From: G965262015 sp965262015
GTDB taxonomy: Bacteria; Spirochaetota; Leptospiria; Turneriellales; CBDBES01
Direction of reading: 5' to 3'
DNA length: 64,000 nucleotides
Assembly (NCBI GenBank): GCA_965262015.1
Contig: OZ253494.1
Span: 434,001 to 498,000 of the forward strand
Positions 9,132 to 18,500 of this stretch are shown piece after piece. Within the stretch, counting starts at the first letter, position 1. Every line of letters starts with the position of its first letter. A model generated the notes under the pieces. That model made no database searches. It was not told the DNA's origin and saw only the letters and a program-made list of their open reading frames with translations. A program made the translations under genes and the position numbers.

Positions 9132-9839
9132 CTATTTGCGTGAAAAATAAATATCATCATAATCTGCCGCAGATAAAGTACCTGTGCTATCTCCATCTGA
9201 CATAATGGCAAGCAAAGGTATCATTTTGGAACGTATTTTTTTATCTGACGGATAAAAATAATGATAATCCTTTAAAATATTTCTTTTTTCACGAATCCAC
9301 TGCCCCTTAAGTTCTGGACCCGACTGTAACACAACAATATCACATTTTGCAGGCCAAAAGGCAAAAGGGCTTTTGGTAATTGTATCTTTAGAGAGTGTAG
9401 TAGACCAAGTATATTTCATTGTACGAGGTTTAATCTTTGACATAGACAAAACAACATAAACAGAAGCAGAAGCGTCACAAAACTTTCGTACGCTTTCGTC
9501 ACCTTTAATAGGTAAATGGTTGGCACGCCACTTCCAATTCAAGAAAGGATATTTGACTATATCAATGTTAATCTTTTGGGCCAAAAATTCGGCGTACTTT
9601 GCTGTTTTAGCCTGTAAATACTTGTTTTTTTTACCATGATAAGATTCAGACTTTATAGAATAAACTTGCTTAGAATATTTTTTAGTTTGTGAATACCAAG
9701 GTACTGAACCCAATTTATATGACTCAAAATTGTCAACTTTAATGATATCTAAATTAGGGTTGGTAAATATACACGTCACCCATAGGAAATAATATAGAAG
9801 AGTAATTTGAACATTGTTGTTTACTTGCCTACAAAACAT
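9132..9839 (-). CDS. Secreted DUF3047-like protein
   Basis: 235 residues from the ATG at 9839. The longer frame to 9917 would need a TTG start and would leave only 26 bp to the divergent aminotransferase gene; the ATG at 9839 puts a hydrophobic signal segment (ITLLYYFLWVTCIF) at the right distance. The mature part fits DUF3047: YPFLNWKWR, a DASASVYVVL strand, a YTWS segment, the RNILKDYHYFYP block, and a final SDGDSTGT...ADYDDIYFS. The family is usually periplasmic and of unknown function. It lies upstream of the lipoprotein gene on the same strand, so both products probably act in the envelope. Confidence 0.75.
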   Translation of the reverse strand: MFCRQVNNNVQITLLYYFLWVTCIFTNPNLDIIKVDNFESYKLGSVPWYSQTKKYSKQVYSIKSESYHGKKNKYLQAKTAKYAEFLAQKINIDIVKYPFLNWKWRANHLPIKGDESVRKFCDASASVYVVLSMSKIKPRTMKYTWSTTLSKDTITKSPFAFWPAKCDIVVLQSGPELKGQWIREKRNILKDYHYFYPSDKKIRSKMIPLLAIMSDGDSTGTLSAADYDDIYFSRK

Positions 9840-9943
9840 TTTATTCTTGCCTTCGAAATGAAATCTTGACAGTAGAATGGATACTAGTAACCTTTTGAAT
9901 ATAAAATAATTCGACAAGTTTTTTTTTAAAAGATAAAAATAAT

Positions 9944-11140
9944 ATGAAAAATGTCCCTATCAACTGGAAAGAGAACATTAATCTTGCATTGCAAAATGTA
10001 CCCACTTCAGGTATTCGTTCTTTTTTTGATATCATACAGTCTAGACCAGAATGTATTTCATTAGGTGTAGGGGAACCAGATTTTATTTCACCTGCTCCTG
10101 TAATAGAAAAAACAATTTCTAAGCTACAACAGGGTTGTACGCATTACACCACAAATCAAGGATTGCTTTCCTTACGAGAAGAAATAGCCCATTATCTAAT
10201 CCAAGAGTATAACTTACATTACAATCCATCAACAGAGATCTTAATTACTACTGGCGTATCACAAGGTATTGATCTAACACTCCGTTCCATTCTTGGCAGT
10301 TCTTCCCACAAAGAAAAAATCTACTTTTTTTCTCCAGCATATGTATCTTACAGTCCTCTCATTACTATTTCTGGTGGTATACCACAACGTATTAGCCTAT
10401 CGGCACATAATTATTTTCAAATTGAGCCATCAAAACTGGATGAATGCCTTGATCATGACGCAAAAGCATTAATACTTAATTATCCATCAAACCCAACGGG
10501 TACTAGTATATCACAAGAACAATTACAAGATATTGCTAAAATAACTATAGAGCATAATTTATTAGTCATCTCTGATGAAATCTATGGAGAAATTAGCTAT
10601 GAATATAATCATAAACCAATTGCTTGCTTGCCTGGTATGCAAGAACGTACTCTTCTTTTAGGAGGATTCTCTAAGGCTTTTGCAATGACTGGCTTTCGCA
10701 TTGGATATGTATGTGGACCAGAGATATGGGTACAAGCACTACTAAAAATACACCAATATTCTATGCTATGTGCCCCTACTCTCTCGCAATATGCGGCGGA
10801 GCAAGCGTTAAAAGTGGGTGTACCTTACAAGGATAATATGCTGATACAATATAAAGAAAGACGAGATATAATCATACAAGAATTTCAAGACATGGCTATA
10901 CCCTGTGGAGTGCCTAATGGATCATTTTATGTATTTCCTGATATACGCTGTTGTGGTCTCTCTTCACTAGAGTTTGCTAAAAATCTTTTAACAGAGTATG
11001 ATGTTGCCGTAGTGCCAGGATCTGTTTTTGGCACAGAAGGAGAAGGCCATATACGTTGCTCTTATGCTATATCAAAAGCAGAATTAACAGAAGCCTTAAA
11101 ACGCATCAAAATATTTGTTCAAAAATATCGTATAAGATAG
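9944..11140 (+). CDS. PLP-dependent aminotransferase, class I/II
   Basis: 398 residues, standard fold-type I size. Seen in order: GVGEPDF near the N-terminus, YTTNQGLLSLREEIA, the NYPSNPTG motif that contacts PLP and substrate, SDEIYGE with the PLP-pyridine Asp, and the Schiff-base Lys in GGFSKAFAMTGFRIGY. A C-terminal segment IRCSYA carries the carboxylate-binding Arg. The motif set is that of the aspartate/aromatic/PatA-type subgroup; the exact amino donor cannot be read from sequence alone. The gene is divergent from the DUF3047 gene and convergent with the TPR gene ending at 11146, so it is probably a single-gene unit. Confidence 0.9.
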   Translation: MKNVPINWKENINLALQNVPTSGIRSFFDIIQSRPECISLGVGEPDFISPAPVIEKTISKLQQGCTHYTTNQGLLSLREEIAHYLIQEYNLHYNPSTEILITTGVSQGIDLTLRSILGSSSHKEKIYFFSPAYVSYSPLITISGGIPQRISLSAHNYFQIEPSKLDECLDHDAKALILNYPSNPTGTSISQEQLQDIAKITIEHNLLVISDEIYGEISYEYNHKPIACLPGMQERTLLLGGFSKAFAMTGFRIGYVCGPEIWVQALLKIHQYSMLCAPTLSQYAAEQALKVGVPYKDNMLIQYKERRDIIIQEFQDMAIPCGVPNGSFYVFPDIRCCGLSSLEFAKNLLTEYDVAVVPGSVFGTEGEGHIRCSYAISKAELTEALKRIKIFVQKYRIR

Positions 11141-11145
11141 CAGGA

Positions 11146-12393
11146 TTAGAGCCAAAGATTATCTAATTCAAGATAAATTCTATTCTGCTGTCCAATAAGC
11201 CCTTTAAAACGACCAAAAAAAACAACTTTTTTATTGGAATTATCCTTATTCACATGTTTAGGATCAAAATCATGATATGGTTTCCAATTGGATTCTACTG
11301 TTTGATTAGGTATATAAGCATCAATAATATAATTTTTACTTTCACTATTCACCAAAGCCTGCAACTGTTTACCTGTGTTCATCTCGCTAAAAGCAAATAG
11401 TTTACCACTTAATAATAATTGACTATCTACATAAAGTTCTGGATGCTCTAGGAGTTTGCTTAGATGAATGGGATCATGAAATTTATCATAATTAACAAAT
11501 GGTATAAATTTTAAGAAAGACTTACATTGCTCTTTAGTTGACCAATCTGCATTAGAATAAATAATACGCTTCAAGAGATACCTAGCTTGATTGATTTTAT
11601 TTTTCCATAAGAAATGCTTTGCTTGATTAAAATCATGCACAATTTCTTTTTTAGAACTAAAGGTATGCAAGACGCTATTCAAAGAATTCTTAGGGGCTAA
11701 ACTTATATTGGGATGTAGTACAAAATTTTTCACATGATTAGAAGTTACAGGTAATTCATAATATTGAAATATAATAAAAGTAACTAGTAGAATTACTATT
11801 AACACATAAGGTATGATTAAACTTTTTCTGAATAATATCTCACACGATAGTTGTAATCTCCTAGTCATATTCTTCTTTAGTAACTGTATCCTATTGGAGC
11901 TAGAAGAATTAGCTTCTTTTTGGGTTATGTTTTGTGCGGAAGGTGTATTATTCTTATGAAATCTTTCTATTTCTTTCTGTAAATCAGGTAAAATAATAAA
12001 TCTAGAGATTTCATTCTTTTTAGCAGCCACTTTCAGCGTATCTTTACTTTTTACACTATCTAACAGTTTTTTTGCAAACCATTCTTGAGGTGTATCTAAG
12101 ATTTTTGTCCATACCATAATAGCCTTTTCTTTCTGGTCTTGTTGCATGTAGATATACGCATGAAGCATATGGACATAGCTAGAGTTTGGAGCCAGTTGTT
12201 GGGCCTGCTCTAAATAATATTCAAAAGAGACCATTTTATTCAGGAAAGCTAGAGAAACTGCACCTAACAGCCAGGCCCAAAAATTTTTTTTATTTTCCTG
12301 TAAGAGTTTATCTAAAATTAATAAAGCTTCCTGAAAAGAAGCTTGCTCAATATACTGCAAGGCTTCAATTAACCTATGAACTATTGAATTCAC
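11146..12393 (-). CDS. TPR protein with one membrane helix and an OB-like C-terminus
   Basis: 415 residues, starting with GTG; no ATG lies near the N-terminus. Residues 1-110 form about three TPR helices (ALLILDKLLQENKKNFWAW and following). A linker rich in Ser/Asn leads to one strong membrane helix near 190-210 (IIPYVLIVILLVTFIIFQYY). The rest lies on the other side and ends in a beta-rich part (LLLSGKLF..., VVFFGRFKGL, RIYLELDNLWL) that resembles an OB-fold. Without a signal peptide, the TPR domain is probably cytoplasmic and the tail periplasmic. It starts 26 bp after efp and may be cotranscribed with efp and the acyltransferase. Function unknown; the OB-like reading is inference. Confidence 0.7.
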   Translation of the reverse strand: MNSIVHRLIEALQYIEQASFQEALLILDKLLQENKKNFWAWLLGAVSLAFLNKMVSFEYYLEQAQQLAPNSSYVHMLHAYIYMQQDQKEKAIMVWTKILDTPQEWFAKKLLDSVKSKDTLKVAAKKNEISRFIILPDLQKEIERFHKNNTPSAQNITQKEANSSSSNRIQLLKKNMTRRLQLSCEILFRKSLIIPYVLIVILLVTFIIFQYYELPVTSNHVKNFVLHPNISLAPKNSLNSVLHTFSSKKEIVHDFNQAKHFLWKNKINQARYLLKRIIYSNADWSTKEQCKSFLKFIPFVNYDKFHDPIHLSKLLEHPELYVDSQLLLSGKLFAFSEMNTGKQLQALVNSESKNYIIDAYIPNQTVESNWKPYHDFDPKHVNKDNSNKKVVFFGRFKGLIGQQNRIYLELDNLWL

Positions 12394-12418
12394 GTATTGA
12401 AAATATGTGGTTTAATAT

Positions 12419-12982
12419 CTATGATTGTACTCTTTCAACGTAAGTAAAATTGCGTAAATCAATCTTTACAACATTCCCTCGTTTAATAAATAAAGGTACT
12501 TGTACCGTAGCACCAGTCTCTAGGGTTACTTCTTTGGTAGGATTAGTCGTTGTATTGCCCCTCAGACCTTCTTCTGCGTATTTAACTTCTAATTCCACAA
12601 AATTGGGAGGTACAATACTTACAGGTTGCCCTTCATGAATGAATATTTGCAACTCCACATCTTCTTTAAGAAACTTAGAGATGTCGCCAACATCTACTTC
12701 TGCAATAATAATTTGTTCATAAGACTCCGTATCCATGAAAATAACATTATCTTTTTCACGATAAGAATAAACAGCTGATATTTTGTCTAACTGCACTTCT
12801 TCTACCATAGTACCAGAGCGAAATGTCTTTTCTATGGTAGTTTTCTTGCGTAGGCTCTTAAGCTTCATACGCACTACAGCAGCTCCTTTACCTGGCTTAT
12901 GGTGTTCAAATGATTGTAGCAAGAATAGTTCATTTTCTAAATTGAACACCATTCCACGTTTTACATGATTAGCGTTGATCAT
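12419..12982 (-). CDS. efp: Translation elongation factor P
   Basis: 187 residues, the usual three-domain length. EF-P binds ribosomes stalled on polyproline and helps peptide-bond formation. The N-terminal KOW-like domain has the loop HHKPGKGAA with Lys32 at the tip that is modified in many species. The middle OB domain ends with PPNFVELEV, and the C-terminal OB domain has TLETGATVQVPLFIKRGN, close to the family signature. No EpmA or EpmB gene is seen in this window, so the modification type is unknown. Its ATG overlaps the stop of the acyltransferase gene by 4 bp, so the two are translationally coupled. Proline-rich targets exist nearby, for example the Pro/Ser run in the NHL lipoprotein at 34.7-36.3 kb. 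Confidence 0.96.
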   Translation of the reverse strand: MINANHVKRGMVFNLENELFLLQSFEHHKPGKGAAVVRMKLKSLRKKTTIEKTFRSGTMVEEVQLDKISAVYSYREKDNVIFMDTESYEQIIIAEVDVGDISKFLKEDVELQIFIHEGQPVSIVPPNFVELEVKYAEEGLRGNTTTNPTKEVTLETGATVQVPLFIKRGNVVKIDLRNFTYVERVQS

Positions 12983-14097
12983 TGGAAAAAACGATTCCTC
13001 TCCTTCAGTAATGCCAAGGCATAGACATCAACATCTACACCCCGTTTTCTAAAGGTATCTTGTGTAAGACGTTGAGTGGTTTTAGCGGGACCAAAATCAA
13101 GACAAACCTTAACATTTTGTGTTATAAATGGTGCTAGTGCTTTATCCCAGTACAATGTACGTAATAATAACTCTTTATATAAATCCGTGCGTAAATCTAA
13201 ATCTTTCTGGATATTACGTCCATCAGAAAATGCATAAACAGGTAATTTTAAATCAGATCCTTGATAAATAAAATTAATATGCCGGGTTGAATTATTAAAT
13301 GGTTCTTGTACTGCATCCAATAGACTAGAGTGAAAGGGGCAAGATGTTTTCACATACACACACTTTAACTCTTTGGATTGTAGTTTAGGTAAAATAATTT
13401 CATATAGATACAACAAAGAAGTTCTAGAAGCAGAAACAATGTAATTGGTAGGTGAATTTACTAGACTAATCCGTATTTGTCTATCCTTGGGTAAAATCTG
13501 ATTTGCTCTCTCAACCAGTTCTTCTGTTTCTTCATAGCTAGCCCCTAATATTGCTGCCATTGGAGTAGGTTCAGCTTCGCCAAAACTATTAGCCTTTTTA
13601 TACTCCTCTGGAGAAGGATCCACAGAGCTAACAATGAGTTGAGCCTCATAACCCACATAGAATAAATACTTTGTATACGCTTTCACAGCATTGTAATACT
13701 CTTCACCCTCAAGACACATCGCTAATAGAGTAGCAGCGACAACTCCCTGACTATGACCTACGGCACCACAAGCGTTTTGGTATAGGTCTTCTCGGCGTAG
13801 TAGATTATTAACATGTAAAAATTCAATATGAGCTAATTGTGTAGCTTGGATCATGGGTAACGAGATGGTTGCTTTTGACAATGCTATGGTATCTGGAGCC
13901 TTATCTGGTTCCTTTAACCATGTCCTAAGATTAAAATTAGTGTTTAATACCTTAGAGAGATCTACTCTCTCTACTTCTTCCTGAATGGCTTGTACAACAA
14001 CTTCATAAAACAACTGCATTTTTGTATCAGCCATATAAATACTCAACTCTTTAAGCCATGGTACTCCCTGCCCACCAAATTGTAAAAAATAACTCAT
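12979..14097 (-). CDS. FabD-like acyltransferase (ACP S-malonyltransferase type)
   Basis: 372 residues. The nucleophile elbow GHSQGVVAA and the N-terminal FGGQG motif mark an acyltransferase of the FabD/polyketide AT fold. The later histidine lies in CPFHSSLLD, where FabD enzymes have the catalytic His. The protein is longer than E. coli FabD (about 309) and the FGGQG...GHSQG spacing resembles the AT domains of type I fatty acid synthases. It should load malonyl or acetyl groups onto ACP or CoA for fatty acid synthesis. No acpP, fabF or fabG is nearby; it is instead coupled to efp by a 4-bp overlap. A GGGGGA sequence lies about 12 bases before the ATG. Substrate is inference. Confidence 0.82.
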   Translation of the reverse strand: MSYFLQFGGQGVPWLKELSIYMADTKMQLFYEVVVQAIQEEVERVDLSKVLNTNFNLRTWLKEPDKAPDTIALSKATISLPMIQATQLAHIEFLHVNNLLRREDLYQNACGAVGHSQGVVAATLLAMCLEGEEYYNAVKAYTKYLFYVGYEAQLIVSSVDPSPEEYKKANSFGEAEPTPMAAILGASYEETEELVERANQILPKDRQIRISLVNSPTNYIVSASRTSLLYLYEIILPKLQSKELKCVYVKTSCPFHSSLLDAVQEPFNNSTRHINFIYQGSDLKLPVYAFSDGRNIQKDLDLRTDLYKELLLRTLYWDKALAPFITQNVKVCLDFGPAKTTQRLTQDTFRKRGVDVDVYALALLKERNRFFQ

Positions 14098-14207
14098 AAA
14101 CTCAACATCCCCCTAAAATATACTACGATCCTTGTAGTTATATTTCACACTGTAAAGTATAAATATAACTATACTCATTTCATATACAGACAGTCAAATT
14201 TGGTTAT

Positions 14208-14577
14208 GGACAGAATAGGCTTGGTTAGCCGTTCTTCCTTATAAGGATAGCCTACACATGTTATTGATCGTAGTAATTGATGTCATAAGTTTTATGTTAT
14301 GGTACTTTGCTCTTTGACAATTTACATAATATTTTTTTATCTTTGTGGGGTATTCGGCATACTCTGCCTTATATATGTCATTGATTGATTTTATTTTTAT
14401 CTCATAAAAGACAGCAGACTTTAATATATTTATTTTTTAGCTATTTCTCTATAACTCATATTCTCTGATAAATATTTCTGTATATGTATCTGTTGTTTGT
14501 AACGAATTTTTATTGGTCGCTCCTCTTATTTTTAATACTTTTAAGAAAAATGGCTTATGAACACCTTAAACTGTCTA
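14208..14577 (-). mobile_element. Internally deleted IS30-like element remnant
   Basis: The left end reads GGACAGAATA..TTGGTTAGCC and the right end, reversed, reads AGACAGTTTAAGGTGTTCATAAG. The same two ends bound the 145-bp copy at 49726-49870. On the minus strand, from about 14515, the sequence translates as the start of a transposase: KYLSENMSYREIAKK, then, after a frame change, KSAVFYEIK. This resembles the helix-turn-helix of IS30 transposases (S-x-REIA-x-x-L...S-T-I-x-REI-K). The catalytic part is gone. The bases from 14098 to 14688 outside this unit show no gene. Confidence 0.55.
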
Positions 14578-14688
14578 ACCTTGGAATTGACTTTCCAGTC
14601 TGTAACTTACGTAAATTTCCAATTTAGTTTTTACAAACTAAATTTTTTAGTTGTTTGATAGACACAAATATATTATTGGTGATATCTC

Positions 14689-15027
14689 ATGCAAACTAGT
14701 ATAGCGGTTGGAATTTTACTCACCATCATACCCATCGTTGGAATTGTTTTTGGTTGTAGTTTATTATTTTTCTTCTTTTTTTGGCAACACCGTCGCCAAA
14801 TGGAGTTAATCAAACGAAACCAATATCTTCCTCCTAGCTATAAGCACATTAAAACATTAAGCTTGCTTATGGGTATTTTAAGTGTGTGTACAGGTATGCC
14901 TGTAACAACACTGTTATGGGTTATTGATGGTTTATCGTATGGTTTACTGGGTGGTCTTGTACCTATTTTTTCTGGGCTGGGTTTGATCTTATTTGCGATT
15001 ATGCATCAATATGATCGTACGTCTTAA
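14689..15027 (+). CDS. Small membrane protein, DUF6249-like
   Basis: 112 residues with one N-terminal membrane helix (residues 4-31), a basic stretch (HRRQMELIKRN) and two more helices near 55-77 and 85-103. This arrangement, with R-x-x-E-L-I after the first helix, resembles DUF6249 proteins, which often sit beside an ECF sigma factor gene. Here the sigma factor gene follows 14 bp later. A regulatory role as a membrane partner of the sigma factor is possible but is inference from position. The upstream region is taken up by the insertion-element remnant. Confidence 0.7.
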   Translation: MQTSIAVGILLTIIPIVGIVFGCSLLFFFFFWQHRRQMELIKRNQYLPPSYKHIKTLSLLMGILSVCTGMPVTTLLWVIDGLSYGLLGGLVPIFSGLGLILFAIMHQYDRTS

Positions 15028-15041
15028 GCCATATAGAAAAC

Positions 15042-15589
15042 ATGCAACCACAAAAAAAATCTGACTTAGATATTCCGTTGACAGAAAAAACGTTTAATGC
15101 ACTCTTTTTAGAGTGCGTAAATATGCTGTATCATTTAGGAGGACGTTTATTTAATCATCACAAAGAAGATGTTGAGGAGTTTGTGCAGGATATATATCTA
15201 TATTCATTTAGTAAAAAAAAAAATTTTTAGGTCAATCCAAATTTTCTACCTGGTTATATTCAGTGGCCCTGTACTACGGTCTGAATAGAATAAAAAAAGT
15301 ATATAGTGATGTATCTGCTTATCATGATATAAACGATCTAGAACAAATAGATAATTTACAGTCACACGAAGATGAACAATTTCAACAGATACTACGCAAA
15401 GAAGAAGAACAAATCATACAGGATGCTTTGAAAAAATTACCTCGTGTATATCGCATACCTATTATTTTGTATTACTATGATAATATGAGTTATAAAACTA
15501 TTTCTAAGTTGCTAAATGTAAAGGAAGGAACAATTAAATCACATATATTTCGTGCTAAAAAAATCTTAAAGGCACAAATGGAGACATAG
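15042..15589 (+). CDS. ECF-type sigma factor interrupted by a frameshift in an A11 run
   Basis: Two overlapping frames give one sigma-70 family protein of about 182 residues. Frame one (from 15042) carries region 2 up to EDVEEFVQDIYLYSFSKK and stops at 15228-15230. The second frame resumes immediately after the A run with GQSKFSTWLYSVALYYGL, the end of region 2. It continues into region 4, a helix-turn-helix with LPRVYRIPIILYYYDNMSYKTIS and EGTIKSHIFRAKK. The break falls exactly at 15213-15223, a run of 11 A; one extra A restores the frame. Slippage during transcription, phase variation, ribosomal frameshifting, sequencing error or true loss are all possible. The good preservation downstream argues against old decay. 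Confidence 0.75.
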
Positions 15590-15593
15590 GTAC

Positions 15594-18500
15594 ATGTGGA
15601 CGGATATCCACAAAATCAAGAAACAAGATCCTTTGTTAGGTGTGGGTAAAACCTATGTTATCTGTAAAAACCAAATGGACGCCCTGCACTGGCAACTTGC
15701 GTTTCAAGATAATATTAATTCTTGTCTAGTAGGTTATTATTTTGTTACTATACCACAATGCTTTCATGATACAATAAAACTTATAAATCCATTTCATCAA
15801 AAAACTGCCATAACAAAAATACAATACACATATATTGTTTCTTATTTAACCCATAAAATATGGAAATCTGTTGCATTTACGTTTTATGTTCAAGAGATAA
15901 TAGAAATATTACTGTGGTACCCTGAACAACATGCAGACATCTACTCTAACATCAAAAAAGAATATAGAGAAAATATAAAATTAGTAATGAGTGAATTACA
16001 AGCTATGCTGGAAAAACACTCTCTTTTTCTTGAAACAGAATATCTAACAATGTCGCCTACTACATTTGTGCAAAATAAACAACAACGAGATACTATAATA
16101 TGGTGCGATCCTGGCTATATCAACCACAAAGATAAAAAAAGAATAGAGGTTCTAGATGCGACACAATTATTTGACTGGCATATCTTTGTAAATCCAAACA
16201 CACCATCAAGTACTCTGCACACCTGTTCTGCCATAAATAATATAACTCTCTACAAAAAAAAAGCTACCAGACATTCTATTAAAGTAAATGATCCAGATTG
16301 GCACAGGTATAATATAGAACTACCTAATCCTCATGCGAATCATACCAGAGAGAATAAAAATTCATTACGAATATGGCTGTGTAATTCTGAATATACACAA
16401 GCACATATGGCTGTACAGACTATATATGAACTCACGCAAAAATATGGTATTCAGTTATATGATATGATGATATTATACACTTCACCTATTCAATATTTAT
16501 ATATTACGATGCTACTCAACAGAATACATCTTCCCTTTCAATCACAGACACAGCCAAAGAATATCGTATCATATAGCGTAAGTACTATTTTTAACCATTT
16601 ATTACATGTGTTAAAAATAGATAAAATAGATAAACATCTATATATTGACAGTGATATATTTTTTTCTTTCTGGTTATGTCCCCAATTGAATATTTCATTT
16701 TTTACAAAAAAAACAAGCAAACATAAATACAATCAACCTTCTTCATGGTTAAACTGGTTTAATCGCTATATTCGTATTAAGCAGTTTACTCTGCATGAAT
16801 TTATCAAGATGGTACAAACATATGCCAAGGCACATCCAAAAGATATACTACATGTATCTTACTTTCTTACAGCTCTTAAAACCCTAGATTCCATTCGACA
16901 AAACTTAGAGGACCTAGATGGTCAGAACTTAATCCAATACCTTACTGAGCTATTGTATAATATATTTGATACAAGTAATGTTGTGGTAGAGAACCAGATC
17001 AAAGAGATGGAGCATATTCTACAAGATCTTTATACTTGTATATTGCAAACAAATATAGCAATAGAGAAATCCACATTTTATACGTTTTTACAGATAACTT
17101 TTCAAGCCATTCAACCAAAACACAATCATAACCATATGTTTTATCATAAACAGGATCAGTCTAATGAATACAATAAATGGAACCTAAATATCCAAAGTAT
17201 CCATGATGCGATACCGTCTTGCATACAATATGTTATTATATGTGCTCAGATGGATGAACATATCACAGAACCAACCAAGCCTTTTTTCCAGTTGGACTAT
17301 AACACGGATCGTTGTGCCTTATCTCTAACTCATACGGTAAAAAAACAACAGTTATCAGAGAGCATATTATTTTCGGGTACTCATGTTATTTATTTAGATA
17401 CTATCAAAACTACATATAGACATGACTCCATCATTCGACATTTAACTGAATATTTATTTCCTAGTTTGCCGTTTCATGAATTTCTAAAATATTTACCTAG
17501 TATCTCGTTATCCTTGGGGCAAGAAGTCATTTATTCTAAACTACATACTAATTTGGAATACACTCTAAGAAGACACCATACGGCCAATGTGGATTCTAAA
17601 GAAATACTCCTGTCTTATAAACAAGCCCATCATATCATTCAAGCTCGTTTTGTTCAACAAACCATGAACCAGTTTACAGGGCAGACAAATCGCATCAGGA
17701 CCGAATCTAATCATCATGTTCGTGCTACTAACATTAGCCAAATAGCTGCATGTCCGCAACAATACTGGTTTGATAGAGTGTTAGGCCTAAATGCTTTAGC
17801 GCCAGTTGAACACATAGAGGGCATTAATTTTAGTCTACAAGGACAAATCTTTCATCAAGCGTCTAAATATTTTATCATGGACCTACAAGAACGCTATCCC
17901 AAGAAAAACTACAAATTTATAGCAAATAATATTCAAGATAACGTATTATTTAATAAAATTAGCCTTGCTGCCTTCACTCAAGCATGGCAAGAGTTCACAT
18001 CAGCTTCTGAACAGGCCTACTACTCTACACCAGTCGAGACACAGGTTACCCAACAATACATTACGTTTACTAATTTTTTTTATTTTTACTTTTCCACCAT
18101 ACAATATGGGGATTCTCCCATTAATGAATATATTCCCATTGCGACAGAATATGAATTTCAAGATATTATTTTTGCTAATCTTAAAGTAAGTGGCCGTATT
18201 GATCGTATTGACTATAATCCCATGACAAAAAACCTCTTAGTAGTGGATTATAAAATGAATGATAAATCTAATCATGTAAAAATCAAAAATCAAACCATGC
18301 TGGGGAAAGAGTATATTCAACTTCTTGTATATTTGAAAGTAGTGGCTCAGGATGCTAAGAATCTCTTAAGTCACCTACCTAATGGATCTGTAGAACAAGT
18401 GGAAGCTATGTTTTTATCTGTAAAAAAGAGATCAGAAATATTTCCCAAGCAAATTTTATCTTTCCCTTTAATAGATGTACTTAGTGATAGATATATGACA

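Noticed and set aside
9840..9917. Extended N-terminus of the DUF3047-like gene
   Set aside because: It needs a TTG start and would place two divergent genes only 26 bp apart; the ATG at 9839 begins a normal signal peptide.
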